In this document: piece after piece, positions 35,162-48,291 of the stretch | Layout: the number at the start of each line of letters is the position of its first letter | How positions within the stretch are numbered: the stretch's first letter is position 1 | DNA from: Geothrix oryzisoli | Lineage (GTDB): Bacteria; Acidobacteriota; Holophagae; Holophagales; Holophagaceae | Assembly (NCBI RefSeq): GCF_022808865.1 | Contig: NZ_JAKZLB010000002.1 | Location: 324,019-388,018, forward strand | DNA: 64,000 nt | Reading direction: 5' to 3' | Notes under the pieces: model-generated | Seen by the model: the letters and a program-made list of their open reading frames with translations, nothing else | What the model was told of the DNA's origin: nothing | Databases searched by the model: none | Program-made: the position numbers and the translations under genes

Positions 35162-35188
35162 GGTGGAGGAGCTGGTGGTGGCCGGGAA
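35162..35188 (+). repeat. Second copy of the glutaredoxin 3' end
   Basis: Bases 35162-35188 match 35037-35063 at 24 of 27 positions. Differences are one synonymous (TTG/CTG) and two Ala-to-Val changes, and a stop codon TAA follows directly, so the copy looks like the end of a related gene version rather than random decay. The offset is 125 bp. Confidence 0.7.
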
Positions 35189-35224
35189 ATAAGGCCGCCA
35201 CGGGGCCACGGACCCCCGGGCCCA

Positions 35225-35240
35225 CCTCGGCTGGCCGAGG
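35225..35240. other. Hairpin in the mreB upstream region
   Basis: CCTCGG (35225-35230) pairs with CCGAGG (35235-35240) across a CTGG loop, 44 bp before the mreB start. No T run follows. It may be a leader hairpin or a weak terminator of the glutaredoxin transcript. Confidence 0.4.
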
Positions 35241-35283
35241 GGGGCGGTTCGTGGCACCCTAAGAGGTTCCAGGGGAGCAGCCA

Positions 35284-36327
35284 GTGGCCAGCATTTTTTC
35301 CAGTCAGTTCTGGTCCAATATCTTCAATTCGGACCTCGCCATCGACCTCGGTACGGCTTCGACCCTGATCCATACCAAGCAGGCGGGCCGCATCGTCATC
35401 TATGAACCCTCCATCGTGGCGGTGAACACCGTCACCCACGAGGTCGAGGCGGTGGGCGACGAAGCCAAGCAGCTGCTGGGTCGCGCCCCCCAGGGCGTCC
35501 GGACCATCCGCCCCATGAAGGACGGCATGATCTACGAGGTGGATGCCGCCGAGAAGATGCTGGCCCAGTTCATCTCCAAGGCCCGCCCGAACCGCGGCAT
35601 CGCCCGCACCCGCATCGTGGTGAGCGTCCCCCCCCGGGCGCATCAGGTGGCCCGCCGGGCGGTGAAGCAGGTCTGCTATGACGCCAAGGCCGGTGAGGTC
35701 TTCCTGGTGGACCAGACCATGGTCGCCGCCATCGGAGCTGGGCTGGCCATCAACGAGAAGCGCGGCTGCATGATCGTCGACATCGGCGGCGGCACCACCG
35801 ACGTGGCCGTCATCAGCTACAACGGCAAGGTGTTCTCGGATTCCATCCTCATCGCCGGCGACGAGATGGATGAGGCCGTCATCAAGTACATCCGCGAAAA
35901 GTACAACGTGCTCATCTCCGAGGCCTCGGCCGAGGAGGTGAAGTGGACGCTGGGCTCCGCGTTCCCCTCCGAGCTGACCCGCACCATGGAAGTCAGCGGC
36001 CGCGACCAGTTCGAGGGCCTGCCCAAGACCCTCACCCTCAACGATGCGGAGATCCGCGAGGCGCTGGCCGAGCCCATCAACGCCATCATCGACCTGGTCC
36101 GCAAGGCGCTGAACGAGACCCCGCCCCAGCTGGCGGCGGACCTCATCGACCGGGGCATCTGCCTCACCGGCGGCGGCTCGCTCATCCAGGGCCTCGACGA
36201 GCGGCTGCGCAAGGAGACCCACCTGCCGGTCTTCCGCGCCGAGGATCCCCAGACCGCCGTGGTGCGGGGCACCGCGCTCCTTCTGGAGAATATCCCGCTC
36301 CTGCGCCGCATCCAGATCCTGGACTAG
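35284..36327 (+). CDS. mreB: Rod-shape-determining actin homologue MreB
   Basis: Bacterial actin that forms membrane-bound filaments guiding lateral cell-wall synthesis; 347 aa, the standard length. Phosphate 1 motif: LAIDLGTASTLI; connect 1/phosphate 2: MIVDIGGGTTDVAVIS; adenosine motif: ICLTGGGSLIQGLDERL. The start is a GTG at 35284 after AGGGGAG. It heads a tightly packed elongasome operon mreB-mreC-mreD-mrdA-rodA-ligA, with mreC starting 6 bp after its stop. The N-terminal extension SIFSSQFWSNIF could be the membrane-binding amphipathic helix. Confidence 0.97.
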   Translation: MASIFSSQFWSNIFNSDLAIDLGTASTLIHTKQAGRIVIYEPSIVAVNTVTHEVEAVGDEAKQLLGRAPQGVRTIRPMKDGMIYEVDAAEKMLAQFISKARPNRGIARTRIVVSVPPRAHQVARRAVKQVCYDAKAGEVFLVDQTMVAAIGAGLAINEKRGCMIVDIGGGTTDVAVISYNGKVFSDSILIAGDEMDEAVIKYIREKYNVLISEASAEEVKWTLGSAFPSELTRTMEVSGRDQFEGLPKTLTLNDAEIREALAEPINAIIDLVRKALNETPPQLAADLIDRGICLTGGGSLIQGLDERLRKETHLPVFRAEDPQTAVVRGTALLLENIPLLRRIQILD

Positions 36328-36333
36328 CGGGCC

Positions 36334-37221
36334 ATGCCCATCCGCGCCGCCAAGTGGGGATGGAGCCGCGCGAGGGGGCAGCGCTTCCTCATCGTCGTCC
36401 TCTGGTTGGGCCATGGGATCTGGGTCCTGCTCGGACCCGCGCCCGGCCGCCACTGGACGCGAGTGGCCGATGCGGTCTCGCGCCCTTCCCAGAGCCTGGC
36501 CTCCCGCTGGGCCCAGTGGCGGGTCAACCGGCGGGAAGCGGCTCGCAGCTTCACGGAGACCCGCGCGGAGAACGCCCGGCTGGTCGCCGAGCTCGCCCAG
36601 GTCCGGACCCAGGCGGCCCAGGAGGCACCCCGGTTGGCGGAAGCGGACGAGGCCGTGCGGCTCCTGGGCCTGAAGCGGCAGATCCCCCTGGACCTGAAGG
36701 CCGCCCGGGTGCTCTTCAGCACGCGGCCCGCCGCGTTCGGCGGGCTCATCCTCGACCGGGGCCAGGACCTCGGGCTGGTGCCCGACCAGGGCGTGCTGGT
36801 GCCCGAGGGCATCGTGGGCCGGCTCTGGTCCGTGGGGCCCACCCAGGCCAAGGTGCTGCCCGTGGACGCCCCCAATGCCTCCGTGGCCGTGATGCTCATG
36901 CGCAGCCGGGCGACAGGGGTGCTCCAGGGCCTGGGCTCCGGGCGGGCCCTGATCCGCTACATCAGCAACCAGGAAGTGGTGCAGGTGGGTGAGGCCGTGC
37001 TGACCTCGGGCCTGGACCGCGTATTCCCCCGGGGTCTCCTGGTGGGCTATGTGGCCGAGGTGACCAAGGGGGATCTGGAGCTGAGGGTGCAGGTCAACCT
37101 GTCCGCGCCCCTCGACCGGCTGTCCACGGTGCTGCTGCTGCCGTCCCAGCCGCCCCTGGAGGTGCAGCCGCCCTTCGTGGCGCCGGAGCAGAAACCGCAG
37201 CGCAAGCGGGGTACGCCATGA
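36334..37221 (+). CDS. mreC: Rod-shape-determining protein MreC
   Basis: Bitopic inner-membrane protein that activates the elongasome synthase by contacting PBP2. The 295-aa protein has an N-terminal transmembrane helix (about 14-35, FLIVVLWLGHGIWVLLGP), a coiled coil (about 65-105, with TETRAENARLVAELAQVR) and the two beta-barrel MreC domain (about 115-265). The C-terminal tail is proline-rich. Start codon ATG at 36334, 6 bp after mreB; its last 4 bases overlap the start of mreD, so translation is coupled. Confidence 0.92.
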   Translation: MPIRAAKWGWSRARGQRFLIVVLWLGHGIWVLLGPAPGRHWTRVADAVSRPSQSLASRWAQWRVNRREAARSFTETRAENARLVAELAQVRTQAAQEAPRLAEADEAVRLLGLKRQIPLDLKAARVLFSTRPAAFGGLILDRGQDLGLVPDQGVLVPEGIVGRLWSVGPTQAKVLPVDAPNASVAVMLMRSRATGVLQGLGSGRALIRYISNQEVVQVGEAVLTSGLDRVFPRGLLVGYVAEVTKGDLELRVQVNLSAPLDRLSTVLLLPSQPPLEVQPPFVAPEQKPQRKRGTP

Positions 37222-37705
37222 GGATCTCGCCACCGTCCCTGCTCCGGCAGAACCTGCTGTGCGCCGCGGCCCTGGGCCTGGTGTTCCTCAGCGCGCCCTT
37301 CCCGCGCCTCCAGGCCGTGGTGCACATCCTGCTGGTGCTGGCCCTGGCGCCCCGGGCCGGCTCCCCCCTCACGGGCGTCCTCTGGGCCGCGGCCGCGGGC
37401 TGGGCCCTGGAAGGCTCCTTGCGGCTCTATCCCCACATGGGCGGCACGGCCTGGGCGGACATGACCCTGGCCCTGGTGGCGGGCGGGCTCGCCGGCCGCT
37501 GGCCCCTGGAGGGCGTGAAGGGCTGGCTGGCCCGGCTGGCGGGGCTGCTGGTGGCGCACACCCTGCTGGTCCACCTGGCCGTGCGTCTCGCCTCGGGTCC
37601 GCACGCCTGGGGCTCCGGCTGGTTCTGGGCCCTGCTCAGCCTGCCCCTCTGGGGCTGGGCCATCTGGCGCGCGATGTACACCGGGCCCTCCCCTCGGCTG
37701 GGCTG

Positions 37706-37706
<1 letters not shown>
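37218..37706 (+). CDS. mreD: Rod-shape-determining protein MreD
   Basis: Small integral membrane partner of MreC in the elongasome, 162 aa with about five hydrophobic helices (for example LLCAAALGLVFLSAPF and VVHILLVLALAPRAGS). MreD proteins are poorly conserved; the call rests on its size, topology and exact position between mreC and mrdA. It overlaps mreC by 4 bp (ATGA) and shares one base of its stop codon with the mrdA start. Confidence 0.87.
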
Positions 37707-42674
<4,968 letters not shown>

Positions 42675-42686
42675 GGCCGGGGCGGG

Positions 42687-43112
42687 TCAGCGCTCCTGGA
42701 TCTCCACGATCCGCCAGTCCCCCTCGGTCTTCCGCCAGCGGAGCCCGAAGGAGCGGCGGGACGCATCCTGGGGCAGGAGGCCGCTGCTGCGGCCCGTGAG
42801 GAGCAGGTCCACCTCCTGGAAGGCCTCGCGGTCCCGCACGGTGACCTCGCTGCGGACCACGGTCACGCCCACCTTCTCCTGCCTCAGGAGGCCCAGGAGG
42901 AAGAGGCGCGCGGCGGCCTTGTCCATCCCCTCGGGGCCCCGGAAGGCGGGATCCAGCGGCGCGGCGGCGGCCGCGGCATCCCCGGCCTCCACGGCGGCCA
43001 CGCAGGCGCCGAAGGCCTTCCGCACCTGGTCCTCCGGGTTGTCGGATCGGCAAGCCAACCCGGTCGCCAGCAGGGCCAGAACCATAGATGCCGAAGCGAT
43101 GCTTTTCCTCAT
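42687..43112 (-). CDS. Small lipoprotein, possibly NTF2-like
   Basis: A 141-aa predicted lipoprotein: signal peptide with lipobox ATGLAC (cysteine at residue 21). The mature part starts with a helix (EDQVRKAFGACVAAVEAGDAAAAAAPL would be helix 1 and turn) and continues in strands such as VTVVRSEVTVRDREAFQEV and the C-terminal RKTEGDWRIVEIQER. This order fits the NTF2-like (SnoaL/DUF4878) fold, where the final WRIVEI strand is typical. Function unknown. Convergent with ligA (12 bp) and divergent from metB-like gene, 42 bp between starts. Confidence 0.6.
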   Translation of the reverse strand: MRKSIASASMVLALLATGLACRSDNPEDQVRKAFGACVAAVEAGDAAAAAAPLDPAFRGPEGMDKAAARLFLLGLLRQEKVGVTVVRSEVTVRDREAFQEVDLLLTGRSSGLLPQDASRRSFGLRWRKTEGDWRIVEIQER

Positions 43113-43154
43113 GGCCGCTCCCCCTCACACTGGTGGATCACGAAGGATGGTCCC

Positions 43155-44309
43155 ATGAACCTCGAAGGCCGTTTCGACACCCGTTGCATCCATGCCGGCC
43201 AGTCGCCGGACCCCACCAGCGGCGCCATCATGACGCCGGTCTTCTTCACCAGCACCTATGTGCAGGAAGGGCTGGGGCAGAACAAGGGCTTCGACTACGC
43301 CCGCGTGCGCAACCCCACCCGTGACGCCCTGGAGGCCAACCTGGCGGCGCTGGAGGGCGGCGCCCACGGCATGGCCTTCGGCTCGGGCATGGCGGCCATC
43401 CAGGCCATCTTCGAGCAGCTCTCCAGCGGCGACCATGTGGTGCTGGGGGACAACGTGTACGGCGGCACCTTCCGCCTGCTGGACAAGGTGATGACCCGCT
43501 TCGGCCTCACCTACACCCAGGTGGACACGGGCGACCTGGCGGCCTTCAAGGCGGCGCTGCGGCCGAACACGAAGCTCGTGATGCTGGAGACGCCCACCAA
43601 CCCGATGCTCGGCCTCACGGACATCGCCGGCGTGCGCCAGGTCATGACCCTGATGGGCTCGAAGGCCGTGCTGGCCGTGGACAACACCTTCGCCACGCCC
43701 TACAACCAGCGGCCCCTGGAATTGGGGGCCGACCTGGTCTTTCACTCCACCACCAAGTACCTGAACGGCCACAGCGACTCCATCGGCGGCATCGCCATCA
43801 CTAACCGCGAGGACATCGCCGAGGGCCTGCGCTTCCACCAGAAAGCCGCCGGCGGCATCCTGTCGCCCATGGAGTCCTGGCTCATCCTGCGGGGCACCAA
43901 GACCCTGCACCTCCGCATGGAGCGCCACAACCAGAGCGCCCTTCAGATCGCCCGCTGGCTGGAGGGGCGCAAGGACCTGAAGGCCGTCTACTATCCCGGC
44001 CTGGAGTCCCATCCCCAGCATGCCCTGGCGAAGCAGCAGATGAAGGGCTTCTCGGGCATCGTGAGCTTCGATACGGGCGACGCCGAGCGCACCCGGCGCA
44101 TGGCCTCCTCGTTCAAGGTGTTCTCCCTGGCCGAGAGCCTGGGCGGCGTGGAGAGCCTGGTCTGCCACCCCGCCAGCATGACCCACGGCAGCGTGCCCGA
44201 GGCCGACCGCCAGCGCCTCGGCATCAACGACAACCTCCTGCGCCTCAGCGTGGGTGTGGAAGATGTCCAGGATCTGATCGAGGATTTGGAGCAGGTGCTG
44301 AAGGTCTAG
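43155..44309 (+). CDS. Cys/Met metabolism PLP enzyme (cystathionine gamma-synthase/lyase type)
   Basis: Trans-sulfuration enzyme of 384 aa (aspartate aminotransferase fold I). The PLP lysine is K201 in HSTTKYLNGHSD. Other family signatures: PVFFTSTYVQEG, YARVRNPTRDALE, SGMAAIQAIF and ETPTNPMLGLTDI. Close relatives carry out cystathionine gamma-synthase (metB), gamma-lyase or beta-lyase (metC) reactions, which cannot be separated confidently by eye, so no symbol is given. AAGGA precedes the ATG. It complements cysK at 11743 in sulfur amino-acid metabolism but is not linked to it. Its stop overlaps the convergent CYTH gene by 4 bp. Confidence 0.92.
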   Translation: MNLEGRFDTRCIHAGQSPDPTSGAIMTPVFFTSTYVQEGLGQNKGFDYARVRNPTRDALEANLAALEGGAHGMAFGSGMAAIQAIFEQLSSGDHVVLGDNVYGGTFRLLDKVMTRFGLTYTQVDTGDLAAFKAALRPNTKLVMLETPTNPMLGLTDIAGVRQVMTLMGSKAVLAVDNTFATPYNQRPLELGADLVFHSTTKYLNGHSDSIGGIAITNREDIAEGLRFHQKAAGGILSPMESWLILRGTKTLHLRMERHNQSALQIARWLEGRKDLKAVYYPGLESHPQHALAKQQMKGFSGIVSFDTGDAERTRRMASSFKVFSLAESLGGVESLVCHPASMTHGSVPEADRQRLGINDNLLRLSVGVEDVQDLIEDLEQVLKV

Positions 44310-44830
44310 CCGAGGCCGTTCGCCTGGTACAGTTCGGGGTAGCTGCGGGGCTCGGCGCGGTCGGGGGCGAGGCCCAGGCCCTCCATGGCGGCGCGGATGG
44401 CCTGGGGTTCACCCTCCAGCTCCAGGTAGCAGCCGAAGGGCGTCTCGTCGAGGCAGGCCTCCAGCTCCTCCCGCTCCCACACGGCCCGCACCTTCTCCAT
44501 GCGCAGGACCGGGGCGTAGCCCAGGGCGCGGAGGATGGCCTCCAGGGCTTCGCCATCCTCGATGCCGGTTTCGTGTTCGGGCCGGATCTTCAGCATGGCG
44601 TCGGGGACCTTGGGGCCCTTCCAGGTCAGGCGGAAGGCCCCGGCGAAGCGCCGCGTCCGCAGCGCCGAGCCTGCGGCCCGCAAGTCGCCGTCCCGGTCCC
44701 AGAGCAGGCTCAGCTCCGGCTGGGCGGGGATGGTCTCCCGGAAGCCCAGGGCCTCCAGCAGGGGCCGGTAGGGTCCTGTGGCGGGGATGCGCAGCTTCAG
44801 TTCGGTTTCCACGGCGGGTTTGTGCCTCAT
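44306..44830 (-). CDS. CYTH-domain protein (CyaB/thiamine-triphosphatase-like)
   Basis: A 174-aa CYTH (triphosphate tunnel) protein. The hallmark ExExK motif is VETELKLRI near the N-terminus, and the alternating acidic/basic strands that line the tunnel follow: RDGDLRAAGSALRTRR, FRLTWKGPK, CYLELEGEP. Family members hydrolyse triphosphates (tripolyphosphate, thiamine triphosphate) or, as in CyaB class IV, cyclise ATP. Which one applies cannot be decided here. I used the ATG at 44830, with GGAG upstream and directly before the CYTH strand; a start at 44854 adds eight residues. Divergent from the next secreted-protein gene by about 50 bp. Confidence 0.85.
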   Translation of the reverse strand: MRHKPAVETELKLRIPATGPYRPLLEALGFRETIPAQPELSLLWDRDGDLRAAGSALRTRRFAGAFRLTWKGPKVPDAMLKIRPEHETGIEDGEALEAILRALGYAPVLRMEKVRAVWEREELEACLDETPFGCYLELEGEPQAIRAAMEGLGLAPDRAEPRSYPELYQANGLG

Positions 44831-44880
44831 CGCGGTGCGTCTCCAATCAGTCATGATGGTTCTGTTTCTGCGGCCGCCAC

Positions 44881-46185
44881 GTGATCCCCCAACGGTACAT
44901 CATCGCCACCCTCTTCATTGCCGCCATGCTGCTGCTCTTCGCGGTGGTGCAGGCGCCGCGTCCCGTGAGCGCCGGCGGGGTCTCGGCGGTGGAGGTCCCG
45001 GCGGTCATGAACCTCGGGAGCTACGAATCCCTGGCCGAGCTGCGCCTGGACGACGGCTGGGCCCCCCGGTTCCAGGGGACCTTGGACCCTGACCAGTCCG
45101 AGCCCTGGCCCTTCGAAGGGGGCTTCGGCACGCCGTGGGAGCCCGCTTCGCCCTACCTGGGCGACCAGGGCTTGGCCTTGAACGGTCCCCAGGGACGCAG
45201 CGAGGTCGTTCTGTGGCGGGGGCTGGAGTGGCGCCGCTACCGCTTCGACGCCCCTCTCTGCTCGGCGCGGCTCGACCCGGTGAAGGGCAGCCGCCTGCTG
45301 GTGACCCTGCAGATGGGGGACGGCCGGTTCGAAACCCGGCTGCTGGAGGTGCCCGAGGGCCGCGTGATCTGGTCCACGGAATCCGGCCCGTGGAGCCGCT
45401 TCAGCTGGGACGGGAAGGCCGTGCTGCTGGGGTTCTTCGAGAAGGCGGAACCCCATGGGGAAGCTCACCTGCTGGTCAGCACCCTGCCCCTGGAGGCGGA
45501 CCCGGGCGAGGCCACCCTCGCCGCCTGGGACGAACCGGGCCTTCCGGCGCCGCCCCGCGGCCTGGCCACCAAGCCCGAGGCCCTGTCGGACGATGGCCGG
45601 GACCTGCCGGGCGCCCGCCTCGAGCTGCCCTGGCACGCCGGGGACCAGCTCTGGTTCCCCCGGGCGGATCACCTCTGGCACGGCGGGAGCCAGGGCTGGA
45701 CGGCCTGGGCCCTGCAGGGCGGCCGCTGGCGGCGGGCCGCCGCGGGGCCCGGACTGCTGACGGCCCATCCCCCTGAGCGCATGGCACTGGTGTCCCCGCT
45801 CCCCGAGGAGGGCATGGCCCGGCGCACCAGCCCGCTGACGGCCGTCGAGTGGACTCCGGTGCCCGACGAGACCCTGCCCTGGCCCGCCTGGGACGCGGCC
45901 TGGGCCTGGCGGGGAAACGGGGCCTTCGATGCCTGGGACCAGCGCTGGAACGAAAGCACCCTCCCGCCGGAACGCCAGCGCCAGGCCCTGCTCGAGGTCT
46001 ACCGGCCGGAGTGGCGCACGGCCACGAACCTGCGGGCCTCCGTGAAGGGCTGGCTGCCGGGGGGGCCCGAGGTCGCCCTGCGGGAGCCCCTGGGCGCCGC
46101 GTGGATCTGGGTGGGCGACCGCGTGCTGCTGGTGCGGTTGGTGGAGGCGGAACGGGTGCGCCTCCTGAGGAAACTGCTGCACTAG
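44881..46185 (+). CDS. Unknown exported or membrane-anchored protein
   Basis: A 434-aa protein I do not recognise. It begins with a signal anchor or signal peptide (about 6-25, IIATLFIAAMLLLFAVVQA). The rest is rich in tryptophan and strand-turn patterns (LWRGLEWRRYRFD, GRWRRAAAGPGLLT, WDAAWAWRGNGAFDAWDQRW), suggesting a beta-propeller-like or other all-beta periplasmic domain. No cysteine lipobox is present. The C-terminus EAERVRLLRKLLH is helical. The start is GTG at 44881; the alternative internal ATG at about residue 15 would cut the signal sequence. It stands alone, about 110 bp before the response-regulator gene. Confidence 0.65.
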   Translation: MIPQRYIIATLFIAAMLLLFAVVQAPRPVSAGGVSAVEVPAVMNLGSYESLAELRLDDGWAPRFQGTLDPDQSEPWPFEGGFGTPWEPASPYLGDQGLALNGPQGRSEVVLWRGLEWRRYRFDAPLCSARLDPVKGSRLLVTLQMGDGRFETRLLEVPEGRVIWSTESGPWSRFSWDGKAVLLGFFEKAEPHGEAHLLVSTLPLEADPGEATLAAWDEPGLPAPPRGLATKPEALSDDGRDLPGARLELPWHAGDQLWFPRADHLWHGGSQGWTAWALQGGRWRRAAAGPGLLTAHPPERMALVSPLPEEGMARRTSPLTAVEWTPVPDETLPWPAWDAAWAWRGNGAFDAWDQRWNESTLPPERQRQALLEVYRPEWRTATNLRASVKGWLPGGPEVALREPLGAAWIWVGDRVLLVRLVEAERVRLLRKLLH

Positions 46186-46296
46186 AGGCCAGATTGAATC
46201 TGGGTCGGGATCCATTCACTTGCGTTGGAAGTGCGCATTTCTGGTAGCGTTGTGCCCAGCCACTCTTTCTTCCTCCCGGCCTCCCGAGGTACCCAG

Positions 46297-47586
46297 ATGC
46301 CGCGCCTCCTCCTCGTGGACGACAATCCCAGCATCCACCGCATCGCCGAATCCCTGTTGGCTCCCACGGATGTGGAACTGGTCTGTGTCGATTCCGCCGC
46401 GGAGGCCCTGGACCGCTTCACGCGGGGAGAGCGCTTCGACGTGGCCCTGATCGACACCACCATGCCGGGCATGGATGGCTGGACGCTGCTGGCCCGCCTG
46501 AGGGACATGGCGGCGACGGCCAACCTCCCCATCGCCCTGATGGCCGGGGTGCTGGACCCCGTGGACCCCAACCGGCTGGCCAAGGCGCCGATCCAGGGTT
46601 TCCTGAAGAAGCCCATCGAGCTGCGCGAGCTGGGCGACCGGGTGAGGGCCCTGCTGGCCACGCCGGTCACGCTTGCCGCCGAACCTGGTCCGGCCGCCGC
46701 GAGTCCCGCGCAGACCGCCGAGTTCACCCTGCCTGAGATCCTGTCGGACTTCCCGTCCGCTGGAGGAGGCGGGTCCCTGCCCCCGCTGGAACCGGCACCC
46801 GCTCCCGAGGTCGTGGCCCCGGAGCCCGAGGAGGACCTGCTGATCCTCACGGCCGAGGATCTCTGGCCCGAGGAAAGCGCGGCGGAGCCGGTTTCCGCCC
46901 TTGCCGCCCAGCCCGCGGTGCCGGAGGTGCACCTCGAACTGGAGGAGCTGGACCTGGACGGCATCCACGATTTGACCTCCACCTCGCTGTCCACCGAGCC
47001 GGTGGCCCTGTCGCCGTTCGCCGAGCCTCCGTCGGCCCCATCCGAACCGCCTCCGGTGGAGGCGATGGCCCCTCCTGCCGAGCCTCTGGCCGAGGAGAGC
47101 CTTTCCTTCACGGGCCTGGAATCCTTCGATGAGTTGGAAGGTGGTCTCGAGCTGCCGCCCCTGCCCGAACCTCCCGCCGCAATCGAGGCGCCCTCCGCGC
47201 TCGCCGAGGTGGGCGGCGTGGCCGCCCTCGCCGGCCTGGCCGCTGCCGCCCTCCCGGTTCTGGAGACGTCCCACACCACTCCTGTGGCCCCGGCCGAGGC
47301 CCTCGCCGCCCTTCCGGCTCCCGAGCCCGCGCACGAACCCACCGGAGGGCCGTGGACTGCGCCGGCAGCGGCACCCCAGGCCGAACCGGCTCCTGCCGCT
47401 CCTGGGCACGCGGATGCCGCACCGGGTCAGGCCGCCCTCACCCCGGACCAGGTTCAGGCGCTCCTGGCGGACCCGGCTCTGATGGATGCCCTGGTGAAGG
47501 CCGTGGTGGCGCGTATGGGCGATCAGGTGGTCCGGGAGATTGCCTGGGAAGTCATGCCCGAAGTGGCCGGAAGATTGCAAAGGTAG
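46297..47586 (+). CDS. Response regulator with long acidic Pro/Ala linker and conserved C-terminal helix
   Basis: A 429-aa single-receiver response regulator without a DNA-binding domain. Receiver (1-120): acidic pocket D8-D9, phosphoacceptor D53 in DVALIDTTMPGMDGW, lysine K104 in FLKKPIEL. The usual Ser/Thr switch position reads Met-Ala (IALMAGVL), so signal transmission may differ. Residues about 130-370 are a low-complexity linker rich in Pro, Ala and Glu. The C-terminus (about 385-429) is a helical segment with QVVREIAWEVMPEVAG, a motif I recall from similar regulators in myxobacteria. The start at 46297 has GAGG upstream; the earlier frame start at 46225 adds unrelated residues. Next gene 42 bp downstream is probably co-transcribed. 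Confidence 0.8.
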   Translation: MPRLLLVDDNPSIHRIAESLLAPTDVELVCVDSAAEALDRFTRGERFDVALIDTTMPGMDGWTLLARLRDMAATANLPIALMAGVLDPVDPNRLAKAPIQGFLKKPIELRELGDRVRALLATPVTLAAEPGPAAASPAQTAEFTLPEILSDFPSAGGGGSLPPLEPAPAPEVVAPEPEEDLLILTAEDLWPEESAAEPVSALAAQPAVPEVHLELEELDLDGIHDLTSTSLSTEPVALSPFAEPPSAPSEPPPVEAMAPPAEPLAEESLSFTGLESFDELEGGLELPPLPEPPAAIEAPSALAEVGGVAALAGLAAAALPVLETSHTTPVAPAEALAALPAPEPAHEPTGGPWTAPAAAPQAEPAPAAPGHADAAPGQAALTPDQVQALLADPALMDALVKAVVARMGDQVVREIAWEVMPEVAGRLQR

Positions 47587-47628
47587 GCCCATGACCCGCC
47601 CTGCCTTCCCGCCCTCCAGGCGCTTCCC

Positions 47629-48273
47629 ATGATCACCGGCTACAACACGGACGTCCGCCACGGCAACCGCGTCTACCACGTGCAGACGGAGGACAAGGGC
47701 CTGTCGAATCCCAGGATCGAGACCCTCATTTACGTGGGCGGCGAAATTCTCGACAGCTACCGGTCGTCCTATGAGGATCTGACGGCCGCTCCGCCCATTT
47801 CCGATGGCGCCATCCAGGGCCGCATGGACGAGCAGCACCGGGCGGTGATCCGGGACATCAAGAACGGCAAGTACGATCAGACGCCGCCTGACCTGCTGGA
47901 GCAGCAGGCCTTCAACGATCGGCCTCTGGACCAAGCCATCCTCGAGTTCCTCCAGCTGGAGGGCGATGTCGACACCCTGGAGCTGGTGGTGGACCAGCCC
48001 ATGAAGCCGGCCTTCGGGGCACCCTTCCTGGTGCAGGTGCGGGCGCGCCTCTGCCAGAGCCAGAGCCCCGTGGCCGATGCGGAAGTCACCGTGAAGCTCG
48101 TGTCCAGCCTGAAGAAGGCGAGCAACCTCCTGACCGGACGCACCGCGGCCGATGGTCGCTTCGCCGGAGAGGTCCACCTGCCGCCCAGCCAGCCGGGCCA
48201 GTGCGCCGTGGTGGTCAGCTGCAACAGCGAGCAGGGGTTCGATGAGGTGAAAGCGGTGGTCGTCGCGGTCTAG
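47629..48273 (+). CDS. Conserved protein of unknown function with C-terminal Ig-like domain
   Basis: A 214-aa soluble protein. The N-terminal part (about 1-60) has a highly patterned segment: YNTDVRHGNRVYHVQTEDKG followed by NPRIETLIYVGGEIL. I recall similar N-termini in uncharacterised proteins of myxobacteria and Acidobacteriota. A helical middle (about 65-110) leads to a C-terminal all-beta domain (about 115-214; PFLVQVRARLCQ, ADGRFAGEVHLPPSQPG) like an Ig or CNA-B fold. No signal peptide. Its place right after the response regulator suggests a joint role, but the function is unknown. Confidence 0.65.
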   Translation: MITGYNTDVRHGNRVYHVQTEDKGLSNPRIETLIYVGGEILDSYRSSYEDLTAAPPISDGAIQGRMDEQHRAVIRDIKNGKYDQTPPDLLEQQAFNDRPLDQAILEFLQLEGDVDTLELVVDQPMKPAFGAPFLVQVRARLCQSQSPVADAEVTVKLVSSLKKASNLLTGRTAADGRFAGEVHLPPSQPGQCAVVVSCNSEQGFDEVKAVVVAV

Positions 48274-48291
48274 GCGGCCCTTGGTCCGCCC

